In this document: positions 1 to 8,880 of the stretch, in pieces
Numbering within the stretch: position 1 is the stretch's first letter
Layout of the letters: every line of letters starts with the position of its first letter
DNA from: Lachnoclostridium sp. UBA2905
Lineage (GTDB): Bacteria > Bacillota > Clostridia > Lachnospirales > Lachnospiraceae
Direction: 5' to 3'
Assembly: GCA_002349525.1 (NCBI GenBank)
Contig: DEDL01000025.1
Location: 6,369-70,368, forward strand
Length of the DNA stretch: 64,000 bases
Program-made: the position numbers and the translations under genes
The notes under the pieces: generated by a model
Databases searched by the model: none
What the model was told of the DNA's origin: nothing
Seen by the model: the letters and a program-made list of their open reading frames with translations, nothing else

Positions 1-218
1 TATCAGTTCAGATATTGTTCCGTGAATAATTCAGGATTATTATCTTTTTAATATTATTTTTCCAAAATTCTAATACACTTTTCCTTTGTTTGTTTGTCTT
101 AAGTCCTTTAGAATGTTATAATTTAAATAAGTATATTTATAAAATAAGTACATTAATAAATACTGTTTTGACACAATACTTCAATTACAATATTTAAAAA
201 CTACGAAAGGAAATATAT
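1..218. other. AT-rich leader region upstream of hybrid kinase
   Basis: No gene is visible in this stretch. It is strongly AT-rich and probably holds the end of a neighbouring transcript plus the promoter of the kinase gene that starts at 219. I see no conserved RNA. Confidence 0.4.
168..196 (+). promoter_or_regulatory. Candidate sigma-A promoter of the hybrid kinase
   Basis: A perfect -35 TTGACA (168-173) is followed after 17 bases by TATTTA (191-196). TACAAT (186-191) is closer to consensus but only 12 bases away. The kinase ribosome site (AAAGGAAA) lies just downstream. Inferred by pattern only. Confidence 0.4.
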
Positions 219-3062
219 ATGACAGGTAATAATAAAGTATCAATCCAGCCTTCGAGACTGATTTTTCTTATAGTTATCATAGCTTTGCTGACAACAACTC
301 TTATATTTGTAAATACAGCCAACAACGAAGAACTCTCTTCCAAGGCTGACACACTTACAAGAAATACTCTTACAGAGATAAGTTCACTGATATCAGAAGA
401 CTTCAATTCAATTATTGACCGCTACGAATCAGAACTTATATCTGTATCAAATGCCCTTAATTACATTTCAGATCATTCAACAAGAATAACTTATCTGAAA
501 CAGATGTCAATGAGAAACAACAACACATACTTTGTTTTTTCCAATTCACAGGGTATTATTAACCAGTCCTATGGAATGGATTTATTTTCCATTGCCGCAA
601 CGGACTTCTTTAAAAATGCCATAAATGGCCGTTCAGTTAATTCTGTTTTTCATCATAGAACCAGCAAGGGAATTGATGACTATCTCGTATTTGCTCGTCC
701 TGTATGTTCAGCCCTTACAGACACTCCAATCGGTGTTGTGTGCGAGTTTGTACGACCTGATACCATTATCAATTCACTTTCAATAGATATGTATAATACA
801 CAGGTTCTTTTATGTGATTCAACCAATGATTCCATTGCGTATTCAAGCACCAATCTTATTGATGAAGATAAAATGACCTCCTTAGAGCGTATCATCTGTG
901 CATCTGACTTTCTTTCAAAATATGATGAATCAGAATATACCGAGAACATTCTTCATTATTCAAAGGGAAGCTCATCACAGTACATTAAGGCAACACCAAT
1001 CAATGACCACAGCTATACAATATATACAAGCATATGTGATGATATGCTATCGATTAATACTGCATCATATACACGTAGAACTGTTATTACTGTTATCATT
1101 TACCTGGCGCTGCTTATAACTGTATTATTTGTATATATTTCACCTATCGTTGTAGAATATTCCAGAAAACGTGCCTACGAAACCCAGAGTCTTATGTTTG
1201 CAAATGTAAGTCATGAGCTTCGTACACCACTTAACACGATCATAGGAGTTAGCGAGATTCTGTCACGTTCTGAATTATCTGATGGACAACTGCGACAGCT
1301 TGCCTACATTTCCGATTCTGGAAAAAGCCTTTTGGCAATCATAAATGATTTGCTGGATTTTTCAAAATTAAGTTCCAACAAATTTGGGCTTTTAAAGGAG
1401 CCTTACAGCCTTGAAGATATTATATATGACACAACAACGGTTGCCACAACAAGACTTAACAACCGTCCTATCAAATTTATAGTAAATGTTTCCTCATATG
1501 TTCCAAAGAATCTTATAGGTGACGGCTTAAGAGTAAGACAGCTGATAACAAATGTTATCTCAAATGCTGTTAAATACACTGAAAAAGGACACATCATATT
1601 CACTGTAGACTGCGAATATATAAGCACAGATTCCCTGCGACTTATATTAAAAGTTGAAGATACAGGAATTGGTATCCGCAAGGAGAACCTGAATGCAATA
1701 TTCGATAACTATACACGCTTTGATTCAGGACGCAATAAGCACATTGAAGGAACCGGCCTTGGTATGCCTATAGCAAAACAGTTTGCAAAACTTATGGGTG
1801 GTGACATTACCGTTGAATCAACCTACAGACAGGGTTCTACATTTACAATAAATATCATTCAGAATATCGGTTCAAAGGAAACACTTCTTCCTGAATTCGA
1901 CAATTCAAAAACACCTAAAAAACTTCTCATCCTTGAGAAATCAGAACTTTTGTCAGATTATTATACAAGCTGTCTTGAAGAAGCCCTTGTTGATTTTGAA
2001 ATAACTGATGACAATTATGAATTTTCATCACGTTTATCTGATGGTAATTATGATTTTATTCTTGCTGATCCTGACACAATTGCCATGTTGCGCGAAGAAT
2101 TTCCTGTTCCTGAAGGATGCACACTTGTATCACTTGTTCATACCAATGCTTATATTGAAAATGATGGTCCTGTCATCTATGTTCCACTGTTTTCAATCCA
2201 GATATATTCATATCTTACAGGCAGAAATCTTTCTTCATCCCATAAGGCTCTTGGCTCTGATCTAAAGATTACACTTATGCCTGAAAAACGTATTCTTGTT
2301 GTTGATGATAACGTAATGAACCTGCAGGTTGCTACAGGTATTATGGAACCATACCATATGACAATCGACACTGCTTCTTCTGGAAATCAGGCACTTGAGC
2401 TTATAAAGACCAGTCATTACGATCTGATATTTATGGATCATATGATGCCTGGAATGGATGGTGAGGAAACACTTCATAAGATCAAGGAATTAGGTGATGA
2501 CAAGTATACTTCTATTCCTGTTATTGCCTGTACCGCTAATGCTTCCGCCGGTGCAAGAACAATGTTTAGTAACATGGGCTTTGATGACTTTATTTCAAAA
2601 CCGCTTGATATTTATTCACTCCATGAGCTCCTGTACAAATGGCTTACCCCTGCCAAGGACGCCGAGGTTGTTGACTATAAACATGGGAATGCCGAAGAAG
2701 AGGCGGCACTTGATGATAACGAAAGTAAGTACGTTGATTATAAAGAAGGTCTTCAGAGAATTGGCTCAATGCCAATATATCTAAAGACCCTGCGTAATTT
2801 CTGTGATTCAATTCCTAAAAAGAAAGACATTATTAGCTTTTCATTTCCAAATGATCTTAAGACCTTCGTAATTGAAGTTCATGGTCTTAAGGGTGTAGCA
2901 GCAATCGTATCAGCAAATGAACTTGCCAAGCAGTCTCTTGCACTTGAAATGTTAGGCAAGAGCGAAGACGTTGCAAGCATCGAACCACTGCTTGATGACT
3001 ACTACAAATACATGATGGAAGTAAAAGAAGATGTGGAGCATTTCTTACAGGACCACACCTGA
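219..3062 (+). CDS. Hybrid sensor histidine kinase with receiver and Hpt domains
   Basis: A 947-residue multi-step phosphorelay protein. A membrane helix (about 14-32) is followed by an extracellular sensor region of roughly 250 residues, a second helix (about 288-308) and a HisKA domain whose phospho-acceptor is His332 in NVSHELRTPL. A HATPase_c domain follows (GTGLGMPIAKQF box). The receiver domain has Asp740 in IFMDHMMPGMDG, and a C-terminal Hpt domain has His888 in VHGLKG. Phosphate can thus pass His-Asp-His within one chain; no separate output regulator is adjacent, so the final target is unknown. The start is set by an AAAGGAAA ribosome site. The gene converges on the membrane glycosyltransferase at 3078. 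Confidence 0.93.
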   Translation: MTGNNKVSIQPSRLIFLIVIIALLTTTLIFVNTANNEELSSKADTLTRNTLTEISSLISEDFNSIIDRYESELISVSNALNYISDHSTRITYLKQMSMRNNNTYFVFSNSQGIINQSYGMDLFSIAATDFFKNAINGRSVNSVFHHRTSKGIDDYLVFARPVCSALTDTPIGVVCEFVRPDTIINSLSIDMYNTQVLLCDSTNDSIAYSSTNLIDEDKMTSLERIICASDFLSKYDESEYTENILHYSKGSSSQYIKATPINDHSYTIYTSICDDMLSINTASYTRRTVITVIIYLALLITVLFVYISPIVVEYSRKRAYETQSLMFANVSHELRTPLNTIIGVSEILSRSELSDGQLRQLAYISDSGKSLLAIINDLLDFSKLSSNKFGLLKEPYSLEDIIYDTTTVATTRLNNRPIKFIVNVSSYVPKNLIGDGLRVRQLITNVISNAVKYTEKGHIIFTVDCEYISTDSLRLILKVEDTGIGIRKENLNAIFDNYTRFDSGRNKHIEGTGLGMPIAKQFAKLMGGDITVESTYRQGSTFTINIIQNIGSKETLLPEFDNSKTPKKLLILEKSELLSDYYTSCLEEALVDFEITDDNYEFSSRLSDGNYDFILADPDTIAMLREEFPVPEGCTLVSLVHTNAYIENDGPVIYVPLFSIQIYSYLTGRNLSSSHKALGSDLKITLMPEKRILVVDDNVMNLQVATGIMEPYHMTIDTASSGNQALELIKTSHYDLIFMDHMMPGMDGEETLHKIKELGDDKYTSIPVIACTANASAGARTMFSNMGFDDFISKPLDIYSLHELLYKWLTPAKDAEVVDYKHGNAEEEAALDDNESKYVDYKEGLQRIGSMPIYLKTLRNFCDSIPKKKDIISFSFPNDLKTFVIEVHGLKGVAAIVSANELAKQSLALEMLGKSEDVASIEPLLDDYYKYMMEVKEDVEHFLQDHT

Positions 3063-3082
3063 TTATTCAAACAATAATCAGG
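3058..3082. repeat. Perfect 10-bp inverted repeat over the convergent stop codons
   Basis: CCTGATTATT (3058-3067) and AATAATCAGG (3073-3082) form a perfect stem with a 5-base loop. It covers the stop codons of both the plus-strand kinase and the minus-strand membrane protein. There is no T-run, so it may protect 3' ends rather than terminate alone. Confidence 0.6.
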
Positions 3083-4373
3083 TCACCATATTATATCCAC
3101 TGCAGTGACAACCCATAAGAATTATCATTAATGACACACCTGTTATCACAAGCCACTTGTACACAAGTGGCTTTTTTTCGCACATTTCTCCCAGTATAAT
3201 AAATAATGGGATTGCTGCACTCATATATCTTCCACCACTTATAAGAAAATCTGTCGAATAACTTATTATAAGATAAATAAGCAGATATATTGATATACTG
3301 TCTCTGTGGCGCTTAAATGAGCAGAATATAAGCACTAAAACTCCAAAGAAAATAACAATCTGTGGAATCCATACTGCAAAGACAATTTTTATGTCTGTCT
3401 CATTTGACAAAAGATTATTCACTAAATTGACCATGGCATGATAGATGTCTGCAAAACCATGTCCCCATATATTATGCTGCAGCTTCATAAAATAAAATGC
3501 ATCCTTTGTGTAAGCGTAATTCACTATCAGATATCCTATGGTACCTAAAAATGGCATAAATACAAATGGCAGTTTTTTAAGCGAAGCAACAAATGACTTC
3601 CATTCCTTCTTAAACATATTATCAATTACATTGTACTCCTGAAGCCATTCAATTCCCATAAATGCAATTACAAGAACACCCTGAAGTCTGGCAATTCCAC
3701 AAAATGCACCAGCTATACCTGCAAGAAGCCATTTTCTCTCGATTGTGAAGTATATACATATGGCAGTTACCATAAAAAATGTACTCTCTGGAAGCATACC
3801 ACCATAATAAAATGCAAAAGGGAAAACTGACAAAAGAGTAACAGCCTTTTCTGCAATACTCTTGCCATATATTTTCGCAACTGCCATATACATAAATATG
3901 GCACCTGTTACAAAGCATATTGTTGATGTCACAAGTGCTGAAACATATACATCGCCAACAATAAAATTAATTCCCGCAACAAGTACAGGGTACAGTGGCA
4001 AGAATACAAGTGTCTGCATAATGTCATTACCCATATTGACGACATCATCAATTTTTATTTCTGAATAACCACCCTCTGCTATTCCAATATAATTAGTAGC
4101 GTCCCACTTTGTCCACCACTCAAGAAATGTCTGATCTTCTATCATATACACAAGTCTTAAGAGCAAGAAACATACAAGGTACATCAGAATTCTTAAAAAC
4201 AAGGCTTCTCCGCCTATTGCAAGTATATCCTTGCCACAAGTCTTTTCTCCCTTGTACTTTCCCTTAAATTCAAGCAAAGTTCCTGCCTTCTTAATGCCAA
4301 AAACTCTGCACACCATAATAGCCACAAGCACAATTATAAGTAAAAGTGCCATGACTCCAGCAAAATAGCTCAT
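3078..4373 (-). CDS. PIG-V-like integral membrane glycosyltransferase
   Basis: A 431-residue polytopic membrane protein with about ten hydrophobic segments. The signature WDATNYIGIAEGGY at residues 90-103 matches the first luminal/external loop of the PIG-V (GPI mannosyltransferase 2) family. Such enzymes transfer sugar from a polyprenyl-phosphate donor on the outer face of the membrane; here the acceptor is unknown, probably a cell-envelope glycan or protein. The start at 4373 is chosen over an upstream in-frame ATG (4415) because GAGGGGG lies just before it. The last codons overlap the terminator of the convergent kinase gene. The glycosyltransferase fold is fairly sure; substrate is not. 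Confidence 0.75.
   Translation of the reverse strand: MSYFAGVMALLLIIVLVAIMVCRVFGIKKAGTLLEFKGKYKGEKTCGKDILAIGGEALFLRILMYLVCFLLLRLVYMIEDQTFLEWWTKWDATNYIGIAEGGYSEIKIDDVVNMGNDIMQTLVFLPLYPVLVAGINFIVGDVYVSALVTSTICFVTGAIFMYMAVAKIYGKSIAEKAVTLLSVFPFAFYYGGMLPESTFFMVTAICIYFTIERKWLLAGIAGAFCGIARLQGVLVIAFMGIEWLQEYNVIDNMFKKEWKSFVASLKKLPFVFMPFLGTIGYLIVNYAYTKDAFYFMKLQHNIWGHGFADIYHAMVNLVNNLLSNETDIKIVFAVWIPQIVIFFGVLVLIFCSFKRHRDSISIYLLIYLIISYSTDFLISGGRYMSAAIPLFIILGEMCEKKPLVYKWLVITGVSLMIILMGCHCSGYNMVT
3151..3178 (+). terminator. Intrinsic terminator of the hybrid kinase, inside the facing gene
   Basis: AGCCACTTG (3151-3159), a 4-base loop, and CAAGTGGCT (3164-3172) form a perfect 9-bp stem running into a T tract. 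It lies about 90 bases after the kinase stop and within the coding end of the convergent gene, where the minus strand encodes KKPLVYKWL. Confidence 0.8.
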
Positions 4374-4430
4374 TGTATTCCCCCTCGTATAAATTTTCGG
4401 TACGCACAAGCACACCTACGATATTATACC

Positions 4431-4481
4431 AAAAAAATATCCACAATCAAAGAGCTTTATCAAAACTTTGATTGTGGATAT
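4431..4481 (-). terminator. Intrinsic terminator of the sugar ABC transporter operon
   Basis: On the minus strand a perfect 16-bp stem (4466-4481 with 4437-4452, 13-base loop) runs into seven T. It lies about 180 bases after the permease stop. The intervening 4490-4650 is AT-rich with weakly repeated ATATACTTAT-like segments and no gene. Confidence 0.85.
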
Positions 4482-4658
4482 AAAAGAAAAGATGATTTAT
4501 GACTAATAGTCTCTTATATTCTTATCATATATCTTTGTCAGATACGTTTTTCAAACAATATCAGTTATACTTATTGAATATATTTATCCAATATATATAC
4601 CAGATAAAATTTTCAAATAACATTAGATATACTTATCAAATATTCTCACTTTGTGTTA

Positions 4659-5831
4659 TCAGTCTTTCTGTTTCTTTGTTACAACGTCGAAGATAACAGC
4701 CATAAGAAGAACAACACCCTTTACAACCTTCTGCCAGTTAGCATCAACACCCATAATACTCATACCAAGGTTGATAATACCCATAAGAGTTGCACCAATA
4801 ATGACTCCGGGTACTGTACCAACTCCACCATAAGCTGAAGCGCCACCAATGAAACATGAACCAATAGCATCCATCTCATAGTTCTGACCGTATGTTGGCT
4901 GTGCTGAGCTCATTCGTGCGATTGTAAGAAGTCCGGCAATTGCAGCAAGCAATCCCATGTTAATATAAGCAAGGAAATATACCTTGTTAGTATTAATACC
5001 TGAAAGCTTTGTTGCCTTTTCATTACCACCAACTGCGTAGAAATATCTACCTGTTGTAGTCTTTGAAGTAATGTATGCATATATTACAACTATTACTGAT
5101 ACCCAAACAAGAGCTGTAGGAATACCTTTGTACATTGCAAGCTTGTATGTAACATAAAGAACAACTGCACATATTACAACCATCTTTATAATTTCGCTAA
5201 CAAATGAACCTGTTTCATATCCCTTTTTGATCTTCTTACTTCTACTTCTAAATACACTTACTATATAGAATGCACATATTAATATACCTACAATTAATGT
5301 AAGAATATTAACCTTTCCACTTCCGAATAAATCAGGAAAGTAGCAATTAGCTCCACCACCGAATACCTTAATAAATCCAGCATTCTTAAGTGATACTGTT
5401 TTTCCACCAAGGATTACGTTAGATAATCCTCGGAATACGAACATTCCGGCAAGTGTTACAATGAATGGTGGAACTCTTACATATGCAATCCAGTATGCCT
5501 GGAATCCACCGATTGCAAGTCCTGCTGCAAGAACAAGTGCAACTGCAGCGATTCCGCCCCAGTGCCAGCTTTCCATTGCAACTGCACCAATTGCTCCTAC
5601 AAAACATACAACTGAACCAACTGAAAGGTCGATATTACCTCCAGTAAGAATTGCCAATAACATACCTGTTGCAAGAACGTATACATATGCATTCTGTGCG
5701 ATAAGGTTGGCAATGTTCTGTGGCATTAACAATTTACCACCTGTTGATACTGAGAAAAATATGATTACAAGCACAAGAGCAAGAATCATCGTATACTTTT
5801 TCATAAAGTCCGCAACTTTTGCCTTTTCCAT
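4659..5831 (-). CDS. Monosaccharide ABC transporter permease (XylH/GguB type)
   Basis: A 390-residue inner-membrane permease of the carbohydrate uptake transporter 2 family, with about ten hydrophobic helices and the family sequence GGNIDLSVGSVV near the N-terminus. The long central cytoplasmic segment (RSRSKKIKKGYETGSF region) is typical of XylH/GguB rather than RbsC. It forms the channel for the sugar bound by the lipoprotein at 7543 and is powered by the ATPase at 5878. The start at 5831 follows GGAGAGG; a longer in-frame reading would overlap the ATPase gene. Last gene of the operon, followed by the terminator at 4431. The exact sugar (xylose, galactose, arabinose or several) cannot be read from the sequence. 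Confidence 0.9.
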   Translation of the reverse strand: MEKAKVADFMKKYTMILALVLVIIFFSVSTGGKLLMPQNIANLIAQNAYVYVLATGMLLAILTGGNIDLSVGSVVCFVGAIGAVAMESWHWGGIAAVALVLAAGLAIGGFQAYWIAYVRVPPFIVTLAGMFVFRGLSNVILGGKTVSLKNAGFIKVFGGGANCYFPDLFGSGKVNILTLIVGILICAFYIVSVFRSRSKKIKKGYETGSFVSEIIKMVVICAVVLYVTYKLAMYKGIPTALVWVSVIVVIYAYITSKTTTGRYFYAVGGNEKATKLSGINTNKVYFLAYINMGLLAAIAGLLTIARMSSAQPTYGQNYEMDAIGSCFIGGASAYGGVGTVPGVIIGATLMGIINLGMSIMGVDANWQKVVKGVVLLMAVIFDVVTKKQKD

Positions 5832-5877
5832 AGTTACCTCTCCGTTTCTGATATAATATTGTTTTTGTCCAAACTTA

Positions 5878-7413
5878 TTAATTAGCACCTGAGCTTACAA
5901 TCTTCGACATAATAAGCTCCTGTGTTGCTTCTGCGGCATCAAGTTCAGCAACCATTTTTCCTTCGTTCATGACATACACTCTGTCAGACATACCTAAAAC
6001 CTCTGGAAGCTCTGATGATATCATGATAACTGACTTGCCCTCTGCAACAAGCTGATTAATAATACAGTAAATTTCATACTTAGCTCCAACATCAATACCT
6101 CTTGTAGGCTCATCGAGTATCAGTATGTCAGGCTCAGCAAACATCCATTTTGCAAGAAGAACCTTCTGCTGATTACCACCACTAAGATTTCCAACATTCT
6201 GTTCAATACTTGGAGTTTTAGTTTTGAGTTTCTTCCTATACTCCTCAGCAACCTCCACTTCCTTATGCTTATCAATAACTTTACGCTTGGAAATACTATC
6301 AAGATTGGCTAACGTTGTATTCTCTTTGATAGACTTACTAAGAATAAGACCTTTTCCCTTTCGGTCATCTGTAACATATGCCATCTTATGATCAATAGCA
6401 TCTCTTACATTTTTAAATACAACCTTCTCGCCATCAATGATCAAATCACCTTCAAGCTTGGAACCGTAACTGTTTCCAAAAAGACTGATTGCAAGTTTAC
6501 TTCGTCCTGCTCCCATCAATCCTGAAATACCAACTACTTCTCCCTTTCTGACATTAAAGGAAACATTATCAACAATCTTTCTGTCCGGATACAAGCAATG
6601 ATATACTGTCCAGTTTTTAACTTCCATTCGTATATCACCAATTTTAACATCCGGTCTCTTAGGAAATCTGTCTGCAATCTCTCGTCCAACCATTCCCTTA
6701 ATAATTCTGCTTTCACTAATGTCATCAGTTTTCTTATCTAAAGTCTCAATAGTTGAACCATCACGAATAACAGTAATATGATCTGCTACATATGATACCT
6801 CGTTCAGCTTATGAGATATTATTATCGACGTCATACCCTCTTCTTTGAATTTGAGAAGCAAATCAAGAAGAGCCTTTGAATCTTCCTCGTTCAGTGATGA
6901 TGTTGGTTCATCAAGAATCAGAAGTTTTGCATTTTTAGCAAGAGCCTTTGCAATTTCAACCAACTGCTGCTTTCCAACACCAATATCTTTAACGTATGTA
7001 TCGGATGACTCTTTAAGACCAACAGTTTTTAAATACTTGGCAGCTTCACCATGAGTCTCATCCCAGTCAATGGCATATGACTTTCCTCTCTCATTTCCAA
7101 GGAACATATTCTCACCAATTGTCATGTATGGAATAAGTGCCAGCTCCTGATGAATAATAACTATGCCTTTTTCTTCACTGTCTTTAATATTACTGAATTT
7201 GCAAACCTCACCATCATATAATATATCACCCTCATATGAACCATATGGATATGTTCCACTAAGTACATTCATGAGTGTTGATTTTCCTGCACCATTCTCT
7301 CCTACAAGAGCATGAATCTCTCCCTTTTCAACTTTGAGATTTACATTATCTAATGCTTTTACTCCGGGGAAGGTTTTCGTAATATTTTTCATTTCCAATA
7401 AAATATCCGCCAA
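5878..7413 (-). CDS. Monosaccharide ABC transporter ATPase with two ATP-binding domains
   Basis: A 511-residue double-cassette ATPase of the MglA/XylG/GguA family. The first domain has Walker A GENGAGKST (38-46) and Walker B LLILDEP (164-170). Its signature is degenerate (VGKQQLVEIAKAL). The second has P-loop GLMGAGRSK (298-306), signature LSGGNQQK and ILILDEPTRGIDVG. Divergence of the second Walker A (GRS instead of GKS) is normal in this family. It lies between the binding-protein gene and the permease and ends 46 bases before the permease start. Works on the cytoplasmic side of the membrane. Confidence 0.95.
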   Translation of the reverse strand: MADILLEMKNITKTFPGVKALDNVNLKVEKGEIHALVGENGAGKSTLMNVLSGTYPYGSYEGDILYDGEVCKFSNIKDSEEKGIVIIHQELALIPYMTIGENMFLGNERGKSYAIDWDETHGEAAKYLKTVGLKESSDTYVKDIGVGKQQLVEIAKALAKNAKLLILDEPTSSLNEEDSKALLDLLLKFKEEGMTSIIISHKLNEVSYVADHITVIRDGSTIETLDKKTDDISESRIIKGMVGREIADRFPKRPDVKIGDIRMEVKNWTVYHCLYPDRKIVDNVSFNVRKGEVVGISGLMGAGRSKLAISLFGNSYGSKLEGDLIIDGEKVVFKNVRDAIDHKMAYVTDDRKGKGLILSKSIKENTTLANLDSISKRKVIDKHKEVEVAEEYRKKLKTKTPSIEQNVGNLSGGNQQKVLLAKWMFAEPDILILDEPTRGIDVGAKYEIYCIINQLVAEGKSVIMISSELPEVLGMSDRVYVMNEGKMVAELDAAEATQELIMSKIVSSGAN

Positions 7414-7446
7414 AACATATTCCTCCTACCTGATTTATTAAAGTAA

Positions 7447-7472
7447 CAGGCGGGCAATTAACCACCCGCCTG
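7447..7472 (-). promoter_or_regulatory. Intercistronic GC-rich hairpin between binding protein and ATPase genes
   Basis: CAGGCGGG (7447-7454) and CCCGCCTG (7465-7472) form a perfect 8-bp stem with no T-run on the minus strand. In sugar-transport operons such hairpins often protect the upstream binding-protein message so that it is made in excess; that role is inferred here. Confidence 0.6.
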
Positions 7473-7542
7473 CCTTTTGGATTTTACTAATCACTTTTAT
7501 GGATTTATTGTACTTTTATAAGGATTAAAAATTTAAAACAAA

Positions 7543-8691
7543 TTATTTGAGTTCATCTTCTGAATAGTAACCTGAGTCAACAAGAAGCTCTTTGTAGTTA
7601 TCTACATCAGCAAATACTGGCTCACAAAGATATGAAGGAACTACATGGTCTCCATTGTCATATGTCTCTGTATCATTAATTTCTGGCTCTCCACCCTTCA
7701 TGATAGCATCAACCATTTCAACAACCTTTGATGCAAGTGTACGAGTATCCTTGAAGATTGACATTGACTGTTTTCCAGCGATCATGTTCTTAACGCTGGC
7801 AATATCACAGTCCTGACCTGTAAGGATTGGATATTTTCCTTCGTAGCTTGATGCAAGAGCATTAGCAACACCAAGTGCTGTTGAGTCATTAGAAGCAAGT
7901 ACAGCATCTAACTGAGTTCCATCTGAATAGTTTGATGCAAGAATTGTTTCAAATCTTGACTGAGCTTTTTCTGTATCCCAGTTAACTGTAGCAACTGTGT
8001 CTTTATCTGTCTGACCTGATGGGCAAACAAGTGTACCAGCATCAAGGTATGGCTGAAGAACATCCATTGCTCCTCCGAAGAAGAAGTTAACATTGTTGTC
8101 ACCTGGGTCACCAGTTACGAATTCTATGTTATATTTCTTGTCCCCCGCATTTTTAAGATCGAGTTTATCCTCGATATATTCACCCTGTTTTTTACCTACC
8201 ATGTAATTATCAAATGTTGCATAGTATGAAACAGCTGGTGAGTTCATAATAAGTCTATCATAAGCAATAACCTTGATACCCTTTTCTTTAGCCTGGTCCA
8301 TAACAGTTCCAAGTGAGTCACCATCGATTGATGCTACAACAAGTACCTTACATCCGTTTGAAATCATATTTTCAATCTGTGATACCTGTGTGTTAATCTC
8401 ATTAGACGCATACTGAAGGTCAACCTCATATCCTGCAGCTTCAAGTTCCTTCTGCATGTTGGTTCCGTCCTGGTTCCATCTCTGAAGATCTTTAGTTGGC
8501 ATTGCAACACCTACAAGTTTGTTGCCATCGTCTGATCCTGTATCTGCACTTTCATCTGTTCCTTCATCTGTCTTTTCTTCTGTTGCTGGTGTATCTCCAC
8601 CTGACTCTGTTCCTGATGATCCACCACAACCTGCAAGCAATGATGCTACCATTGCAACACTGAGCATAACCCCGAGAAATTTTTTCTTCAT
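7543..8691 (-). CDS. Sugar ABC transporter substrate-binding lipoprotein (ChvE/XylF-like)
   Basis: A 382-residue extracellular binding protein. A lipoprotein signal ends in LLAGC (lipid-anchored Cys22), followed by a Ser/Thr/Asp/Glu-rich linker of about 30 residues and then a periplasmic-binding-protein I fold (VGVAMPTKDLQRWNQDG start, VIAYDRLI, and NDSTALGVANAL/LTGQDCD). These match ChvE/XylF monosaccharide-binding proteins. It feeds the ATPase and permease encoded downstream. The start has a strong GGAGG. Its own promoter is probably the site near 8756, and an intercistronic hairpin at 7447 may raise its level over the rest of the operon. Confidence 0.93.
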   Translation of the reverse strand: MKKKFLGVMLSVAMVASLLAGCGGSSGTESGGDTPATEEKTDEGTDESADTGSDDGNKLVGVAMPTKDLQRWNQDGTNMQKELEAAGYEVDLQYASNEINTQVSQIENMISNGCKVLVVASIDGDSLGTVMDQAKEKGIKVIAYDRLIMNSPAVSYYATFDNYMVGKKQGEYIEDKLDLKNAGDKKYNIEFVTGDPGDNNVNFFFGGAMDVLQPYLDAGTLVCPSGQTDKDTVATVNWDTEKAQSRFETILASNYSDGTQLDAVLASNDSTALGVANALASSYEGKYPILTGQDCDIASVKNMIAGKQSMSIFKDTRTLASKVVEMVDAIMKGGEPEINDTETYDNGDHVVPSYLCEPVFADVDNYKELLVDSGYYSEDELK

Positions 8692-8731
8692 AACACTATT
8701 TCCTCCTTCAAAATAGAAATAAAATAAGTAC

Positions 8732-8749
8732 TGCAGAATTCCTTCTGCA
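8732..8749 (-). promoter_or_regulatory. Inverted repeat at the start of the binding-protein transcript
   Basis: TGCAGAA (8732-8738), TTCC, TTCTGCA (8743-8749): a perfect 7-bp stem. It lies immediately downstream of the predicted -10, so it would sit at the 5' end of the mRNA as a stabilising hairpin, or act as an operator. Confidence 0.45.
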
Positions 8750-8755
8750 ATACCT

Positions 8756-8798
8756 ATTATAGCATTATGTTTATAGCATTTATTTGTAACATGCTATA
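8756..8798 (-). promoter_or_regulatory. Promoter and repeated TATAGCAT boxes upstream of the binding protein
   Basis: On the minus strand an extended -10 TGCTATAAT (TATAAT at 8761-8756) precedes the gene, without a good -35. On the plus strand TTATAGCATT occurs at 8757-8766 and 8771-8780 (14-base period), and ATGCTATA (8791-8798) is an inverted copy. A weak -35 with repeated boxes suits an activator-dependent promoter. The adjacent AraC-type response regulator is the likely activator (inference). Confidence 0.5.
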
Positions 8799-8880
8799 TA
8801 TTTTTAATTAATACAGGTTTTATAATTATAACGTTTCGTATATTGATTAGCATTTTTTTGTTAATATTCAATAAACAGTA

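Noticed and set aside
8800..8860. Catabolite response element (GAAACGTTATAA)
   Set aside because: Only about half of the cre consensus matches, so it is not separable from chance in AT-rich DNA.
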